DNA of 64,000 nucleotides from Sphingobacterium sp. N143 (lineage in GTDB: Bacteria > Bacteroidota > Bacteroidia > Sphingobacteriales > Sphingobacteriaceae). The notes below the pieces were generated by a model. That model searched no databases. It was not told where the DNA came from and saw only the letters and a list, made by a program, of their open reading frames with translations. The stretch is from the NCBI RefSeq assembly GCF_030325625.1, contig NZ_JACAIS010000009.1, forward strand, positions 186,001 through 250,000, in the 5' to 3' direction. The translations under genes were made by a program, and so were the position numbers. Each line of letters begins with the position of its first letter. Within the stretch, counting starts at the first letter, position 1. Positions 53,587 to 61,822 of this stretch are shown here, piece after piece.

Positions 53587-54133
53587 AATTTTAACAGTGG
53601 CCTTTTCCATAGCGTTAATTGCTCTTTTAAATTCCTGTGCCTCGATCCCCAAAAAGGCAAAAGCAGTGGAAAACTTTGATGTCGATGAATATTTAGGCAC
53701 TTGGTACGAAATTGCCCGTTTTGATTCTCGTTTTGAAAGGGACTTGGACAATGTTTCCGCTCAATACAGCCTTAATGAAAATGGCAATGTCATCGTCTTG
53801 AACAGTGGCTATAACCATAATAAGCAAGAATGGAAAAAAGCGGACGGTTTAGCAAGGTTCAGAGGAGATAAAAATGTTGCAAAATTGAAAGTAAGTTTTT
53901 TCGGTCCTTTTTATTCTGGTTACAATGTGGTCGCATTGGACGAAAATTACCAGTATGCGCTGGTTGCGGGAAAAAACCTAAAGTATTTATGGATTTTATC
54001 GAGAACAAAGAACGTTCCCCAAGAGGTTAAAGCAAACTATTTGGGAATTGCAGAAGGGATTGGTTATGATACCTCTAAACTGATCTGGGTAAAGCACGAC
54101 AGGAACGATAATCCATTTTTGAATGAAAAGTAG
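53567..54133 (+). CDS. Lipocalin, bacterial Blc-type lipoprotein
   Basis: 188 residues. Signal peptide II with LNSC near residue 24. Lipocalin motif 1 is VDEYLGTWYEIARFDSRFERDL (about 40-61), and the later YNVVALDENYQYALVAGKNLKYLWILSRT gives motifs 2 and 3. Blc-type lipocalins sit in the outer membrane and bind lysophospholipids or hydrophobic pigments. The start overlaps the cyclase gene and the end overlaps the photolyase start, so it belongs to the operon. Confidence 0.92.
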   Translation: MMKAKNKILTVAFSIALIALLNSCASIPKKAKAVENFDVDEYLGTWYEIARFDSRFERDLDNVSAQYSLNENGNVIVLNSGYNHNKQEWKKADGLARFRGDKNVAKLKVSFFGPFYSGYNVVALDENYQYALVAGKNLKYLWILSRTKNVPQEVKANYLGIAEGIGYDTSKLIWVKHDRNDNPFLNEK

Positions 54134-55430
54134 GGTCTCCGTTTTTTGGTTTCGCAGAGATCTGCATTTGGAAGACAATGTGGGTTTGTATCAGGCACTT
54201 GCTTCCGAATTACCCGTGTTGCCGGTTTTTATTTTTGATGAGACCATCCTAAATAAATTAGAAGATAAAAAAGACCGAAGGGTTGACTATATCCATCAGG
54301 TACTCTCGGCAATAAATAGCCGATTGAAGACATTCAACGCAAGATTGAATACATTTTATGGAAATCCTTTGGATGTTTTTAAAATGCTTTCCGAAAAATA
54401 TGCTGTTCAAGGCGTTTTCTGCAATCGGGATTATGAACCGCAAGCCATTAAACGGGATACGGAGATTTACCAGTTTTTCAACGAACAGAACATTCCTTTT
54501 AAGGCATTCAAAGACCAGGTCATTTTTGATAAAAACGATGTATTGAAAAATGAAGGCACACCCTATACGGTTTATACCCCGTATTCAAAAAAATGGAAAG
54601 AGCTATTGACAGAAAAAGATTACAAGTCGTATAATCCTGATTGCACTAATTTTTTCAGACAGCGGTTTGCCGAAATTCATTCGTTGAATGAATTCGGTTT
54701 TGAAAAAACAGATATCACTTTTGATCCGCCGAAATTAGATGCAAAAATCATTGACGAATACGACAAATTCAGGGATTATCCTGCAATGCAACGGACAACA
54801 GAATTGAGCATCGCTCTTCGATTTGGCACCATTAGTATTCGTAAATGTGTAGCTTTTGCATGGAACCACAATCAAACGTGGCTGAATGAATTGATCTGGC
54901 GAGAGTTTTTTATGCAGATCTTATATCATTTCCCTAAAGTGGTTAATCAATCTTTTAAATCGAAATACGATAACATCAAATGGCGAAACAATGAATGGGA
55001 ATTTGAAAAGTGGTGCGAGGGAAAAACAGGTTATCCGATTGTCGATGCAGGAATGCGACAATTGAACCAAACAGGATCTATGCACAATCGGGTACGGATG
55101 ATTGCAGCGAGTTTTTTGTGCAAACATTTACTGATAGATTGGCGTTGGGGTGAAGCCTACTTTGCACAAAAGCTGAACGATTACGATTTATCGGCCAACA
55201 ATGGAAACTGGCAATGGGCATCGGGTTCGGGTTGTGATGCTGCACCGTATTTCAGGGTGTTTAACCCAACTGTTCAAACCGATAAGTTTGATAAGAAGTT
55301 GGAATATATCAAAAAATGGATTCCCGGATTTGGAACAGATGCTTACCCCCAACAAATAGTAGAACACAGTTTCGCAAGAGACAGAGCGTTGAAAGTATAT
55401 GGAGAAGCCGTCAAGGAAAACAATCAATAA
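54123..55430 (+). CDS. Cryptochrome/deoxyribodipyrimidine photolyase
   Basis: 435 residues. N-terminal alpha/beta domain VFWFRRDLHLEDNVGLYQAL (photolyase opening), then the FAD-binding helical domain: LIWREFFMQILYHFPK, RNNEWEFEKWCEGKTGYPIVDAGMRQL, TGSMHNRVRMIAASFLCKHLLIDWRWGE and NNGNWQWASGSGCDAAPYFRVFNP. These fit a class I CPD photolyase, which uses blue light to repair UV dimers; a signalling cryptochrome cannot be ruled out from sequence alone. Overlaps the lipocalin gene by 11 bp; idi follows after 18 bp. Confidence 0.93.
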   Translation: MKSRVSVFWFRRDLHLEDNVGLYQALASELPVLPVFIFDETILNKLEDKKDRRVDYIHQVLSAINSRLKTFNARLNTFYGNPLDVFKMLSEKYAVQGVFCNRDYEPQAIKRDTEIYQFFNEQNIPFKAFKDQVIFDKNDVLKNEGTPYTVYTPYSKKWKELLTEKDYKSYNPDCTNFFRQRFAEIHSLNEFGFEKTDITFDPPKLDAKIIDEYDKFRDYPAMQRTTELSIALRFGTISIRKCVAFAWNHNQTWLNELIWREFFMQILYHFPKVVNQSFKSKYDNIKWRNNEWEFEKWCEGKTGYPIVDAGMRQLNQTGSMHNRVRMIAASFLCKHLLIDWRWGEAYFAQKLNDYDLSANNGNWQWASGSGCDAAPYFRVFNPTVQTDKFDKKLEYIKKWIPGFGTDAYPQQIVEHSFARDRALKVYGEAVKENNQ

Positions 55431-55448
55431 CGCTTTAATTAAAGTAAA

Positions 55449-55967
55449 ATGGAGAGAAACAATGTAGTGTTGGTCGATGAAAACGATAATGCCATTGCTG
55501 AAATGGAAAAATTGATGGCCCACGAGCAAGGGCGTCTCCACCGGGCATTTTCGGTATTTATATTTAATGATAAGGGAGAGCTTCTTTTGCAGCAGCGGGC
55601 AAGCCACAAGTACCACGGAGCAGGGTTATGGACGAACACCTGTTGTTCGCATCCGCAATGGGGAGAAACTGTTGCTTTAAGTGCAGAGGAGCGGTTAATC
55701 TATGAAATGGGACTGAAATGTGATTTAAGATTGGTCTATTCATTTATATACAATGAGCGGGTTGAAAACAATTTGACAGAGCATGAGCTGGATTATGTTT
55801 TTGTTGGTTATTCTGACCAATGTCCTGTTTTAAACAAAGATGAAGTACAGGACTATAAGTGGATGAATGCGGATGAAATTCTATCTGATATAAAAAATAA
55901 TCCATCACATTATACGGTCTGGTTCAGACAGGCCTTTCCGGAGCTGCTTTCAAAAATCAATTCATGA
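55449..55967 (+). CDS. idi: Isopentenyl-diphosphate delta-isomerase, type 1
   Basis: 172 residues of the Nudix fold. Interconverts IPP and DMAPP, the C5 units for GGPP. Active-site segments AHEQGRLHRAFSVFIFN, GLWTNTCCSHPQWGE (catalytic Cys) and YEMGLKCDL are present. An isomerase is not essential where the MEP route makes both isomers, so its place here points to a role in boosting carotenoid precursor supply. Its stop overlaps the next start by 4 bp. Confidence 0.95.
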   Translation: MERNNVVLVDENDNAIAEMEKLMAHEQGRLHRAFSVFIFNDKGELLLQQRASHKYHGAGLWTNTCCSHPQWGETVALSAEERLIYEMGLKCDLRLVYSFIYNERVENNLTEHELDYVFVGYSDQCPVLNKDEVQDYKWMNADEILSDIKNNPSHYTVWFRQAFPELLSKINS

Positions 55968-56866
55968 AAAAGATATTAATCGCCGGAGGTACAGGTTTTG
56001 TCGGAAAAGCATTGATAAAGCACCTAGTAAATTGTGGTTATATGGTCAATGTGTTAACACGGAGGAACAAAATCAGCAGCATGGAGAACATTCGGTATTT
56101 TGAATGGGATATAAAGAAAGGATTTATTGACGAAAAAGCATTTGAGGGCGTTTCGAAAATCATCAATCTAACAGGCGCAAACATTACCGAAAAGCGTTGG
56201 ACGGAAAAAAGGAAAGTTGAAATAATCGAAAGCCGGACCAAGGCAATAGATTTACTTTTTACCTATGTTAAAACAAGGAATTTTAGCATAGATATCTTCA
56301 TTTCATCTTCCGCCATAGGTTATTATGGTGCGATTACTACGGATGAAATATTTACAGAGAAATCCAATAACGGCAGCGAATTTTTGGCTTCGGTTTGCCG
56401 GAAATGGGAAAAAACAGCACTGCAATTTGACAGTTTGGGTGTTGCTACCGTGATTTTAAGAAAAGGCGTTGTCCTTGGGAGAGATGGTGGTATGTATCAA
56501 AAATTAGCACCTTTGGCGAAGTTGGGCATCAATACATCTTTAGGAAATGGCAGGCAATACTTACCCTGGATTGACATCCGGGATTTAGTCCGGTTGTATG
56601 AATTCATCTTGAAGACAGATGAACTCAGCGGGGTTTTTAATGCTGTTTCTTCCGAGCACATTATGATGAATGATTTTTCTAAAGCCCTGCTAAGGTCATT
56701 CGGAAAAACGAGTTTTTTGCCCAATGTACCAGCATTTCTGGTAAGGTTATTTTTGGGGGAAATGTCCGTGATGTTGTTAAAGGGTTCTAGGGTCAGCAAT
56801 TACAAAATAAAACAAACCGGCTTTAAATTTGAGTATAGCTCGATTGAGAAGACATTTTTTATGTAG
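55964..56866 (+). CDS. TIGR01777 family NAD(P)-dependent oxidoreductase
   Basis: 300 residues. SDR/epimerase fold with ILIAGGTGFVGKALIKHL (about 3-20), FISSSAIGYYG, KWEKTA and LRKGVVLGRDGG. TIGR01777 members (YfcH-like) have unknown reactions, yet they are regularly encoded with photolyase and SRPBCC proteins. Last gene of the operon here. Confidence 0.9.
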   Translation: MKKILIAGGTGFVGKALIKHLVNCGYMVNVLTRRNKISSMENIRYFEWDIKKGFIDEKAFEGVSKIINLTGANITEKRWTEKRKVEIIESRTKAIDLLFTYVKTRNFSIDIFISSSAIGYYGAITTDEIFTEKSNNGSEFLASVCRKWEKTALQFDSLGVATVILRKGVVLGRDGGMYQKLAPLAKLGINTSLGNGRQYLPWIDIRDLVRLYEFILKTDELSGVFNAVSSEHIMMNDFSKALLRSFGKTSFLPNVPAFLVRLFLGEMSVMLLKGSRVSNYKIKQTGFKFEYSSIEKTFFM

Positions 56867-57077
56867 TAATAAAGCTGGTTGAAGACTTTAGTATAGCTTT
56901 CTTTATTGACATTTTTTACAATTTCCGTTTTTCCGTGTTTAAGATAATTTTCGGTTTAGCGGAGCTAACTTTATTTTTATCTAGATCATACTTATAAGAG
57001 GTGTCTTTCAATTGGTTCAATCGCCTTAAATCTTCCAATAAAGAGTTCGAGTTTTGTACCAGTGGGTTCACTTTCTA

Positions 57078-57111
57078 AAAAAGCCGTTTTACGTAAGTAG
57101 AATGGCTTTTT
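57078..57111. terminator. Hairpin terminator after the pigment operon
   Basis: AAAAAGCC...GGCTTTTT with an inner TTTTAC/GTAGAA pairing and GTAA loop; T-rich on both sides. 210 bp beyond the last pigment-operon gene. It lies in the decayed remnant, so it may have a coding origin. Confidence 0.5.
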
Positions 57112-57213
57112 GTCTTTATGCTGATTTCCAGGATCAGGGTCTCCGTCGTGATCCCTAGTGACCGGCTTCGTAAAAACTACTTTCGTGTTACTTAATCCAG
57201 AAGATTTATTCCG

Positions 57214-57221
57214 TAAATTTG
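57214..57221 (+). promoter_or_regulatory. Promoter of the response regulator gene (TAAATTTG)
   Basis: TAnnTTTG box 19 bp before the ATG at 57241. Confidence 0.6.
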
Positions 57222-57240
57222 TATCGGAGACAACAAGCTT

Positions 57241-57705
57241 ATGGAAAACAAGAAGATTTCAATATTATATGTTGACGATGAGGAGAATAATCTGCTTTCC
57301 TTTAAGGCGACATTCCGGTTAAAATATAACGTGTTTACCGCCATCAGTGGAGCTGAAGCGATCGAACTTGTCAAAAGCAACCCCATCGATATTATTATCA
57401 CTGATCAGCGGATGCCTGAAATGACCGGCGTGGAGTTTCTGGAGGAAATCATAAAAATTGATGCTGCGCCAATGCGCATACTTTTAACAGGGTATGCTGA
57501 TATGGGCGCTGTCGTCGACGCGGTCAATAAAGGAAAGATATTTCATTACCTCAATAAGCCCTGGAGCGAGCAGGAGCTCGATCAAACGATTCAACGGGCC
57601 TACGAGGTGTATACTGAACGGCAAAAAATAATTGAAATAAATGCACAGCTCGAAATGTCCAATGATCAATTGGAGTTTATGCTACGTCAAAAATTGTTAT
57701 CCTAA
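57241..57705 (+). CDS. Stand-alone response regulator
   Basis: 154 residues: one receiver domain (about 6-125) with phospho-acceptor Asp55 in IIITDQRMPEM, the LLTGYAD switch Thr and KPW Lys motif, plus a C-terminal coiled coil (EINAQLEMSNDQLEFML). No DNA-binding output. Its receiver resembles that of the hybrid at 57732 (same YVDDEENNL / ILYIDDEANNL opening and KPW ending), suggesting a shared partner. It converges on the hybrid gene across 26 bp. Confidence 0.9.
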   Translation: MENKKISILYVDDEENNLLSFKATFRLKYNVFTAISGAEAIELVKSNPIDIIITDQRMPEMTGVEFLEEIIKIDAAPMRILLTGYADMGAVVDAVNKGKIFHYLNKPWSEQELDQTIQRAYEVYTERQKIIEINAQLEMSNDQLEFMLRQKLLS

Positions 57706-57731
57706 GAACTGCATTTTTAGGATAGCAGATC

Positions 57732-58817
57732 TTATTTGCTGGGTATCCTAACCATAAATGTGGTGCCTGTATTGGCGGGTGACTGCACCTCAATTGTACC
57801 TTGTAGCTTGATTAGCGCATTTTGTACATTGTATAAACCAAACCCCATTCCTTTGGCCTGATCACTGCCTCTGAAAAATAGTTTGAAAATATCACTGATA
57901 TGTTCGGGAGAAATGCCGATCCCATTATCGCTGACGATGATAGTCGCCTGCTGGTCTGATACATTAACCGATAATTTAACAAATGGATCAGGATGTCCTT
58001 TTTGCTGGTATTTGAACGCATTGGATAGTAAGTTGTGCAAGATTAATTCCAGTATGGCTCTATCACAATGAAACGGCTCTTTCTGTTCCACATGGATGTC
58101 AAATGTTACCTCCTTATTTTGTGTGTACATATTATAGAACTGCCTGACATTCCCAAAAAGTTCATCAAAATTAATTTCCGACAGCATGAGTTCACCTCTT
58201 CGCAAGAGGTAATAGTCCCTTAGGCTATCGATGTAGGCATCAAGGCTGACCAGGGAACTATCCATCAGGGTAAGCAGTTCATGGATCCGGTCTATATTGT
58301 CAAATTCTAATCCGAGTTTTACAGCAGAGAGAATGCCTGTCAGTGGATCCCGTAAATCATGACTCACACTATAAGCAAACTTATCCAGCTCGTCATAGGC
58401 TTTCTGCAATTCTTGGTTCCTGGTCTCCAATAACGAGTTGGCGACATAAAATTTGTTGGCCTCTTCGATTGCTGAGATAATTTCCTCATCCATCCAGGGT
58501 TTACGGACAAAGCGAAATATATGGCCCTTATTGATCGCATCGATAACTGTATTCATGTCCGCATAGGCGGTCAATAAAATGCGTATTGGCTTCGGGTAAT
58601 CCTTTTTGATGCGGTAGAGAAAATCTATTCCCAGCTCTCCCGGCATGCGCTGATCACAAAAGATCACACGGATACCCGGATTGGAAAGAAGTATTTTTTC
58701 GGCTTCGGTGGTGTTCGATGCGGTATGAATAACATAATCGTATCTAAAATTTGCTTTAAAACCAACCAAGTTATTTGCTTCATCATCAATATATAATATT
58801 TCAAGCTCTTTCTGCAT
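57732..58817 (-). CDS. Receiver-histidine kinase hybrid
   Basis: 361 residues. Receiver domain at 6-125 with Asp55 (CDQRMPG) and KPW, then a coiled coil, a HisKA helix with YSVSHDLRDPLTG (His near 155) and an HATPase with LHNLLSNAFKY (N box), VSDNGIGIS (G1) and GFGLYNV (G2). The receiver-first order suggests it is phosphorylated by another kinase, perhaps the membrane kinase 59 bp upstream in the same operon, and then acts on a further target such as the stand-alone regulator. No membrane segment, so cytosolic. Confidence 0.92.
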   Translation of the reverse strand: MQKELEILYIDDEANNLVGFKANFRYDYVIHTASNTTEAEKILLSNPGIRVIFCDQRMPGELGIDFLYRIKKDYPKPIRILLTAYADMNTVIDAINKGHIFRFVRKPWMDEEIISAIEEANKFYVANSLLETRNQELQKAYDELDKFAYSVSHDLRDPLTGILSAVKLGLEFDNIDRIHELLTLMDSSLVSLDAYIDSLRDYYLLRRGELMLSEINFDELFGNVRQFYNMYTQNKEVTFDIHVEQKEPFHCDRAILELILHNLLSNAFKYQQKGHPDPFVKLSVNVSDQQATIIVSDNGIGISPEHISDIFKLFFRGSDQAKGMGFGLYNVQNALIKLQGTIEVQSPANTGTTFMVRIPSK

Positions 58818-58876
58818 ATTTTTATAATCTGGTTTACCTTCCCCAAAATGAACGAAATTAATGATAATTTATCGAA

Positions 58877-61048
58877 CTATTCGGGGGTATTTTGTTGCCA
58901 ATCCTTTTGTTGTATGGGAATATGCAACCTAAAAGTTGTACCCTTCCCGACTTCTGATTCTACAATAATATTACCATGATGTTTCGCAATGGTATTATAG
59001 GCAATCGACATGCCCAGTCCTGTTCCTTCGCCGACGTCTTTGGTCGTGAAAAAAGGTTCAAAAATTCGATCCCGAATGTTTTCCGGGATGCCAATACCAT
59101 TATCGGATATGTTAACAAAAATGGCGGATTGATCCTTTGTAACTCCTGTTGTCATACTTAATTTTCCGCCACCCTTATCAGCGAATTTTTTATTTATGGC
59201 ATACACCGCATTCGTGATAATATTCATAAATACCTGATTCAGCTTTCCTGCGTAGCATTCTATCCTTGGCAGATTACCATAGTTCTTTTCTACTTCGATC
59301 GTGTTGTTGATCAAGCTGTTAAGGATCAACAAGGTAGAGGCCAGACCTTCATTGATATCGGCAAATTTTAAGGTGTCTTCGTCGACACGGGAAAAGATAC
59401 GTAAACTTTTTACAATTTCCGCTGTGCGATGAGCACCGTCGCTCATCCCTTGCAATAAAAAATCTACTTCGGTCCTCAGATAATCAATATCTAGATCATC
59501 TTTAAATTTTTTGATCTGGGCTTGTTTTTCACTATCGGAAATCCCCGGAGTAAATGCAATCCGTTCGACCTCATCCAATACTGTCCAGATCATCTTGATA
59601 TCGCGTTTCAGGGGATTAATATTAGCTGTAACAAAGTTTATCGGGTTATTGATCTCGTGGGCGACTCCTGCGGTCAGCTGCCCCAGGGAAGCCATTTTTT
59701 CCGCTTCAACAAGTTGGGACTGGGCTTCTTTCAGATGTTCTAGCGTCATCTGCAGCGACGAATTGGATTCCGTTAGTTCACGTGTCCGTTCCCCTACTTT
59801 TTGTTCTAATAACGTATTCTGCTCATGGATAAGTCTCGCATTTTCCTGAGAGATAGTCAATTCTCGCTGATGGGCTGCTTCTTTTTCCTGTTTCAGTATA
59901 TTGATGCTGTAAGCCAGACCAAACGAAAGCAAAGCCATTTCGATTACGGAGGCAATCTGTACCGCATTGCTTGTAAAGTTGTTATAATCTAATATGCCAT
60001 AATCCTTTAATAAAAATACAACAGATCCCAGGAGCAGAACTGTCCAGCCATAGACAAAATATTTTGCGGGTTTATAGCCCCTTATCATGATACGGTAAGA
60101 CAGATAGAGGACCAACAGTGAGCCGGCCCCGGTAGTCAATTGCATCATAAAAAATGCGGGTTGGGTCAAACCAGCTAATGCCAGAATGGTACCCAAGGTA
60201 AATAAAATGATAAAAATGGCGATTATACGTCTTGATCGAGGTGCATTCTTCGATAACTGAAGAAATGAATCAGCGAAGAGCAGGGCACTAAGCCCAGACA
60301 GACAACCGAAAATAATCGGACCTTTGGTAGCAAAATACGGCCAGGCTGGCCATAAATATTGAAAACTATACCCTTTGATCCCCATTTGAGTGACCCCTGC
60401 ACACACAACATAGAGTACATAATAAAGATAGCCCCTATCTCGAACAGAAAAGAACAGGAAGAGGTTATATATAGCCATAATAAATACGATACCGATATAA
60501 ATACCATTCAGCATACTCTCGCTGTTCAGCTGGGCCATAAACTTGCGCTCGCTGCTTAGGTAGATGGGTAATATTATTTGCTCGGTGCTTTTAATACGGA
60601 GAAAAAAGATCCTTTCCGATTGTCGGGGCAGATGAATGTCAAAAACATAATTGGGAACGTTATATGCTCTTATCGAAAAATTCTGATGTTCGCCCAGTTT
60701 GATGGATTGATACGAGCCATTCTCAGCAGGACTATATAATTCAATCTCATCAAGCAATGGATAGGCGATCTCTAAAATAAAATCTAAATCTTGTTGGCTA
60801 TTATTTTTAATCGGGAGCCTTAACCAGATGGCGTTTGCTGATGTTCCAAGATTAGGAACGTCACTGTTCAGTGATTGAAAGGCCGATGAAGAAGAAACGA
60901 TTGAAAAATCTGAGCTTTCAGGGCCGGTATAGCGTGCTAACATATGGCCTACCAATAGCCGTTGTCCAGCATGATCAACAGTGATCTGTGCCTGTGACGA
61001 CAGGTAGGCAAGGCTAAAAAGACAGATCAGGAAAAACCAGCGTTTCAT
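58877..61048 (-). CDS. 7TMR-DISM sensor histidine kinase
   Basis: 723 residues. Signal peptide (to about SSQAQ, 21), an extracellular 7TMR-DISMED2-like beta domain (about 30-165: NLGTSANAIWLRLPIKNNSQQ is its hallmark), seven membrane segments (about 180-385), a coiled coil (390-455), then a kinase core with TAGVAHEINNPINFVTANI (phospho-acceptor His near 465) and HATPase motifs (ITNAVYAIN, NISDNGIGIP, GTGLGMSIAYNT). The extracellular domain is known as a small-molecule or carbohydrate binder. Third gene in the operon; likely detects a ligand outside the cell. Confidence 0.93.
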   Translation of the reverse strand: MKRWFFLICLFSLAYLSSQAQITVDHAGQRLLVGHMLARYTGPESSDFSIVSSSSAFQSLNSDVPNLGTSANAIWLRLPIKNNSQQDLDFILEIAYPLLDEIELYSPAENGSYQSIKLGEHQNFSIRAYNVPNYVFDIHLPRQSERIFFLRIKSTEQIILPIYLSSERKFMAQLNSESMLNGIYIGIVFIMAIYNLFLFFSVRDRGYLYYVLYVVCAGVTQMGIKGYSFQYLWPAWPYFATKGPIIFGCLSGLSALLFADSFLQLSKNAPRSRRIIAIFIILFTLGTILALAGLTQPAFFMMQLTTGAGSLLVLYLSYRIMIRGYKPAKYFVYGWTVLLLGSVVFLLKDYGILDYNNFTSNAVQIASVIEMALLSFGLAYSINILKQEKEAAHQRELTISQENARLIHEQNTLLEQKVGERTRELTESNSSLQMTLEHLKEAQSQLVEAEKMASLGQLTAGVAHEINNPINFVTANINPLKRDIKMIWTVLDEVERIAFTPGISDSEKQAQIKKFKDDLDIDYLRTEVDFLLQGMSDGAHRTAEIVKSLRIFSRVDEDTLKFADINEGLASTLLILNSLINNTIEVEKNYGNLPRIECYAGKLNQVFMNIITNAVYAINKKFADKGGGKLSMTTGVTKDQSAIFVNISDNGIGIPENIRDRIFEPFFTTKDVGEGTGLGMSIAYNTIAKHHGNIIVESEVGKGTTFRLHIPIQQKDWQQNTPE

Positions 61049-61057
61049 CTTGAGGTA

Positions 61058-61822
61058 CTATTTTTTTGCTTGTGCGATTACTAAATTCATGGACACTAAA
61101 AAACAGCCCGATTCATCCAATTGATTCAGTGCCAGTTGAAAATTGTCATATTCCGCTTGACTTAATTTCCCCTTTTCGAACATTTCCAAGAGTATTTTGT
61201 CCAAAAATAGATACCGGCTAGCTTCTTCCCTGGAGCGTGTAACCATATTGAATGTTTGCAGCTGAACCTCTTGAAATCCATTGGCAAGTAGATCAGTGGT
61301 CAGCTTGTTACCTGCCCAACCGTTGTTGACTTTTTCTGCTGTCAGGTAATGACATATCTTGGCTTCTATAGCTACATGTTGTGTATAAAAAGTCAGGCTA
61401 TTCCAGATGGTTTCCACGATGACCAACGGCTGCCCTTTGCGCAGTACACGATAGACCTCCCGAAACATGTCCTGCGGAGCCGTCAGATGTTGAACAAGAC
61501 GTTCCATCCGTACGCCCGAAACGCTCTCATCCTTGAAATCGAGCTGGTATACCTCGCCCCGGATAAAACTGACATTGCTGATACCCTTACTGGCTGACTT
61601 AGCATGATCGATCAACGTAGCGTCGTGGTCCACGCCAACGACCTGTACAGCACTCCCTAACCGATTTGCAAGGTTAACAGCGTCTATCCCGGTACCGCAT
61701 CCCAGATCCGCAACAACTCCTTCTATGATTGTTTCGAAAGGGCTATAGGAATGCATTTTAAGTTGCTTAAGAAAGTCTCCGGTATCCTGTAAATAACCGG
61801 CTCCATAGTGTTTAGTATCCAT
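61058..61822 (-). CDS. SAM-dependent methyltransferase
   Basis: 254 residues, class I fold: motif I VVADLGCGTGIDAVNLA (about 28-44), motif II VGVDHDATLIDHA, SFIRGEVYQLDF and MFREVYRVLRKGQPLVIVE. Closest in style to UbiE/methyltransferase_11 enzymes acting on small molecules. Its start shares a base with the stop of the GNAT-like gene and it ends 9 bp before the kinase. This coupling suggests its product belongs to the sensing pathway. Substrate not known. Confidence 0.88.
   Translation of the reverse strand: MDTKHYGAGYLQDTGDFLKQLKMHSYSPFETIIEGVVADLGCGTGIDAVNLANRLGSAVQVVGVDHDATLIDHAKSASKGISNVSFIRGEVYQLDFKDESVSGVRMERLVQHLTAPQDMFREVYRVLRKGQPLVIVETIWNSLTFYTQHVAIEAKICHYLTAEKVNNGWAGNKLTTDLLANGFQEVQLQTFNMVTRSREEASRYLFLDKILLEMFEKGKLSQAEYDNFQLALNQLDESGCFLVSMNLVIAQAKK

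Larger units (their letters stand above)
56916..57258 (-). pseudogene. Decayed coding remnant, unknown family
   Basis: Minus-strand frame open from 57258 to 56995 without any start codon, giving VVSDTNLRNKSSG... then KKPFYLRKTAFLESEPTGTK; a second frame then carries the signal on (NSLLEDLRRLNQLKDTSYKY, ending AKPKIILNTEKRKL at the stop 56916-56918). Together they read like one protein C-terminus interrupted by a frameshift. I cannot name the family. It overlaps the promoter of the response regulator, so it no longer encodes a complete protein. Confidence 0.35.

Noticed and set aside
46348..56866. Calling the whole segment one integrated element
   Set aside because: Only the left boundary at tRNA-Lys is convincing; I found no matching right-end repeat, so the pigment operon may be separate from the recombinase element.
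57043..57071. GAGTTCGAG plus GGGTTCAC as a displaced tRNA-Lys 3' end (attR)
   Set aside because: Nine bases match the T-arm of tRNA-Lys but the stem does not pair and the stretch reads better as part of a decayed protein gene.
57699..57723. ATCCTAA/TTAGGAT hairpin between the convergent regulators
   Set aside because: Short stem covering the stop codon and a weak T-run; not enough to call a terminator.
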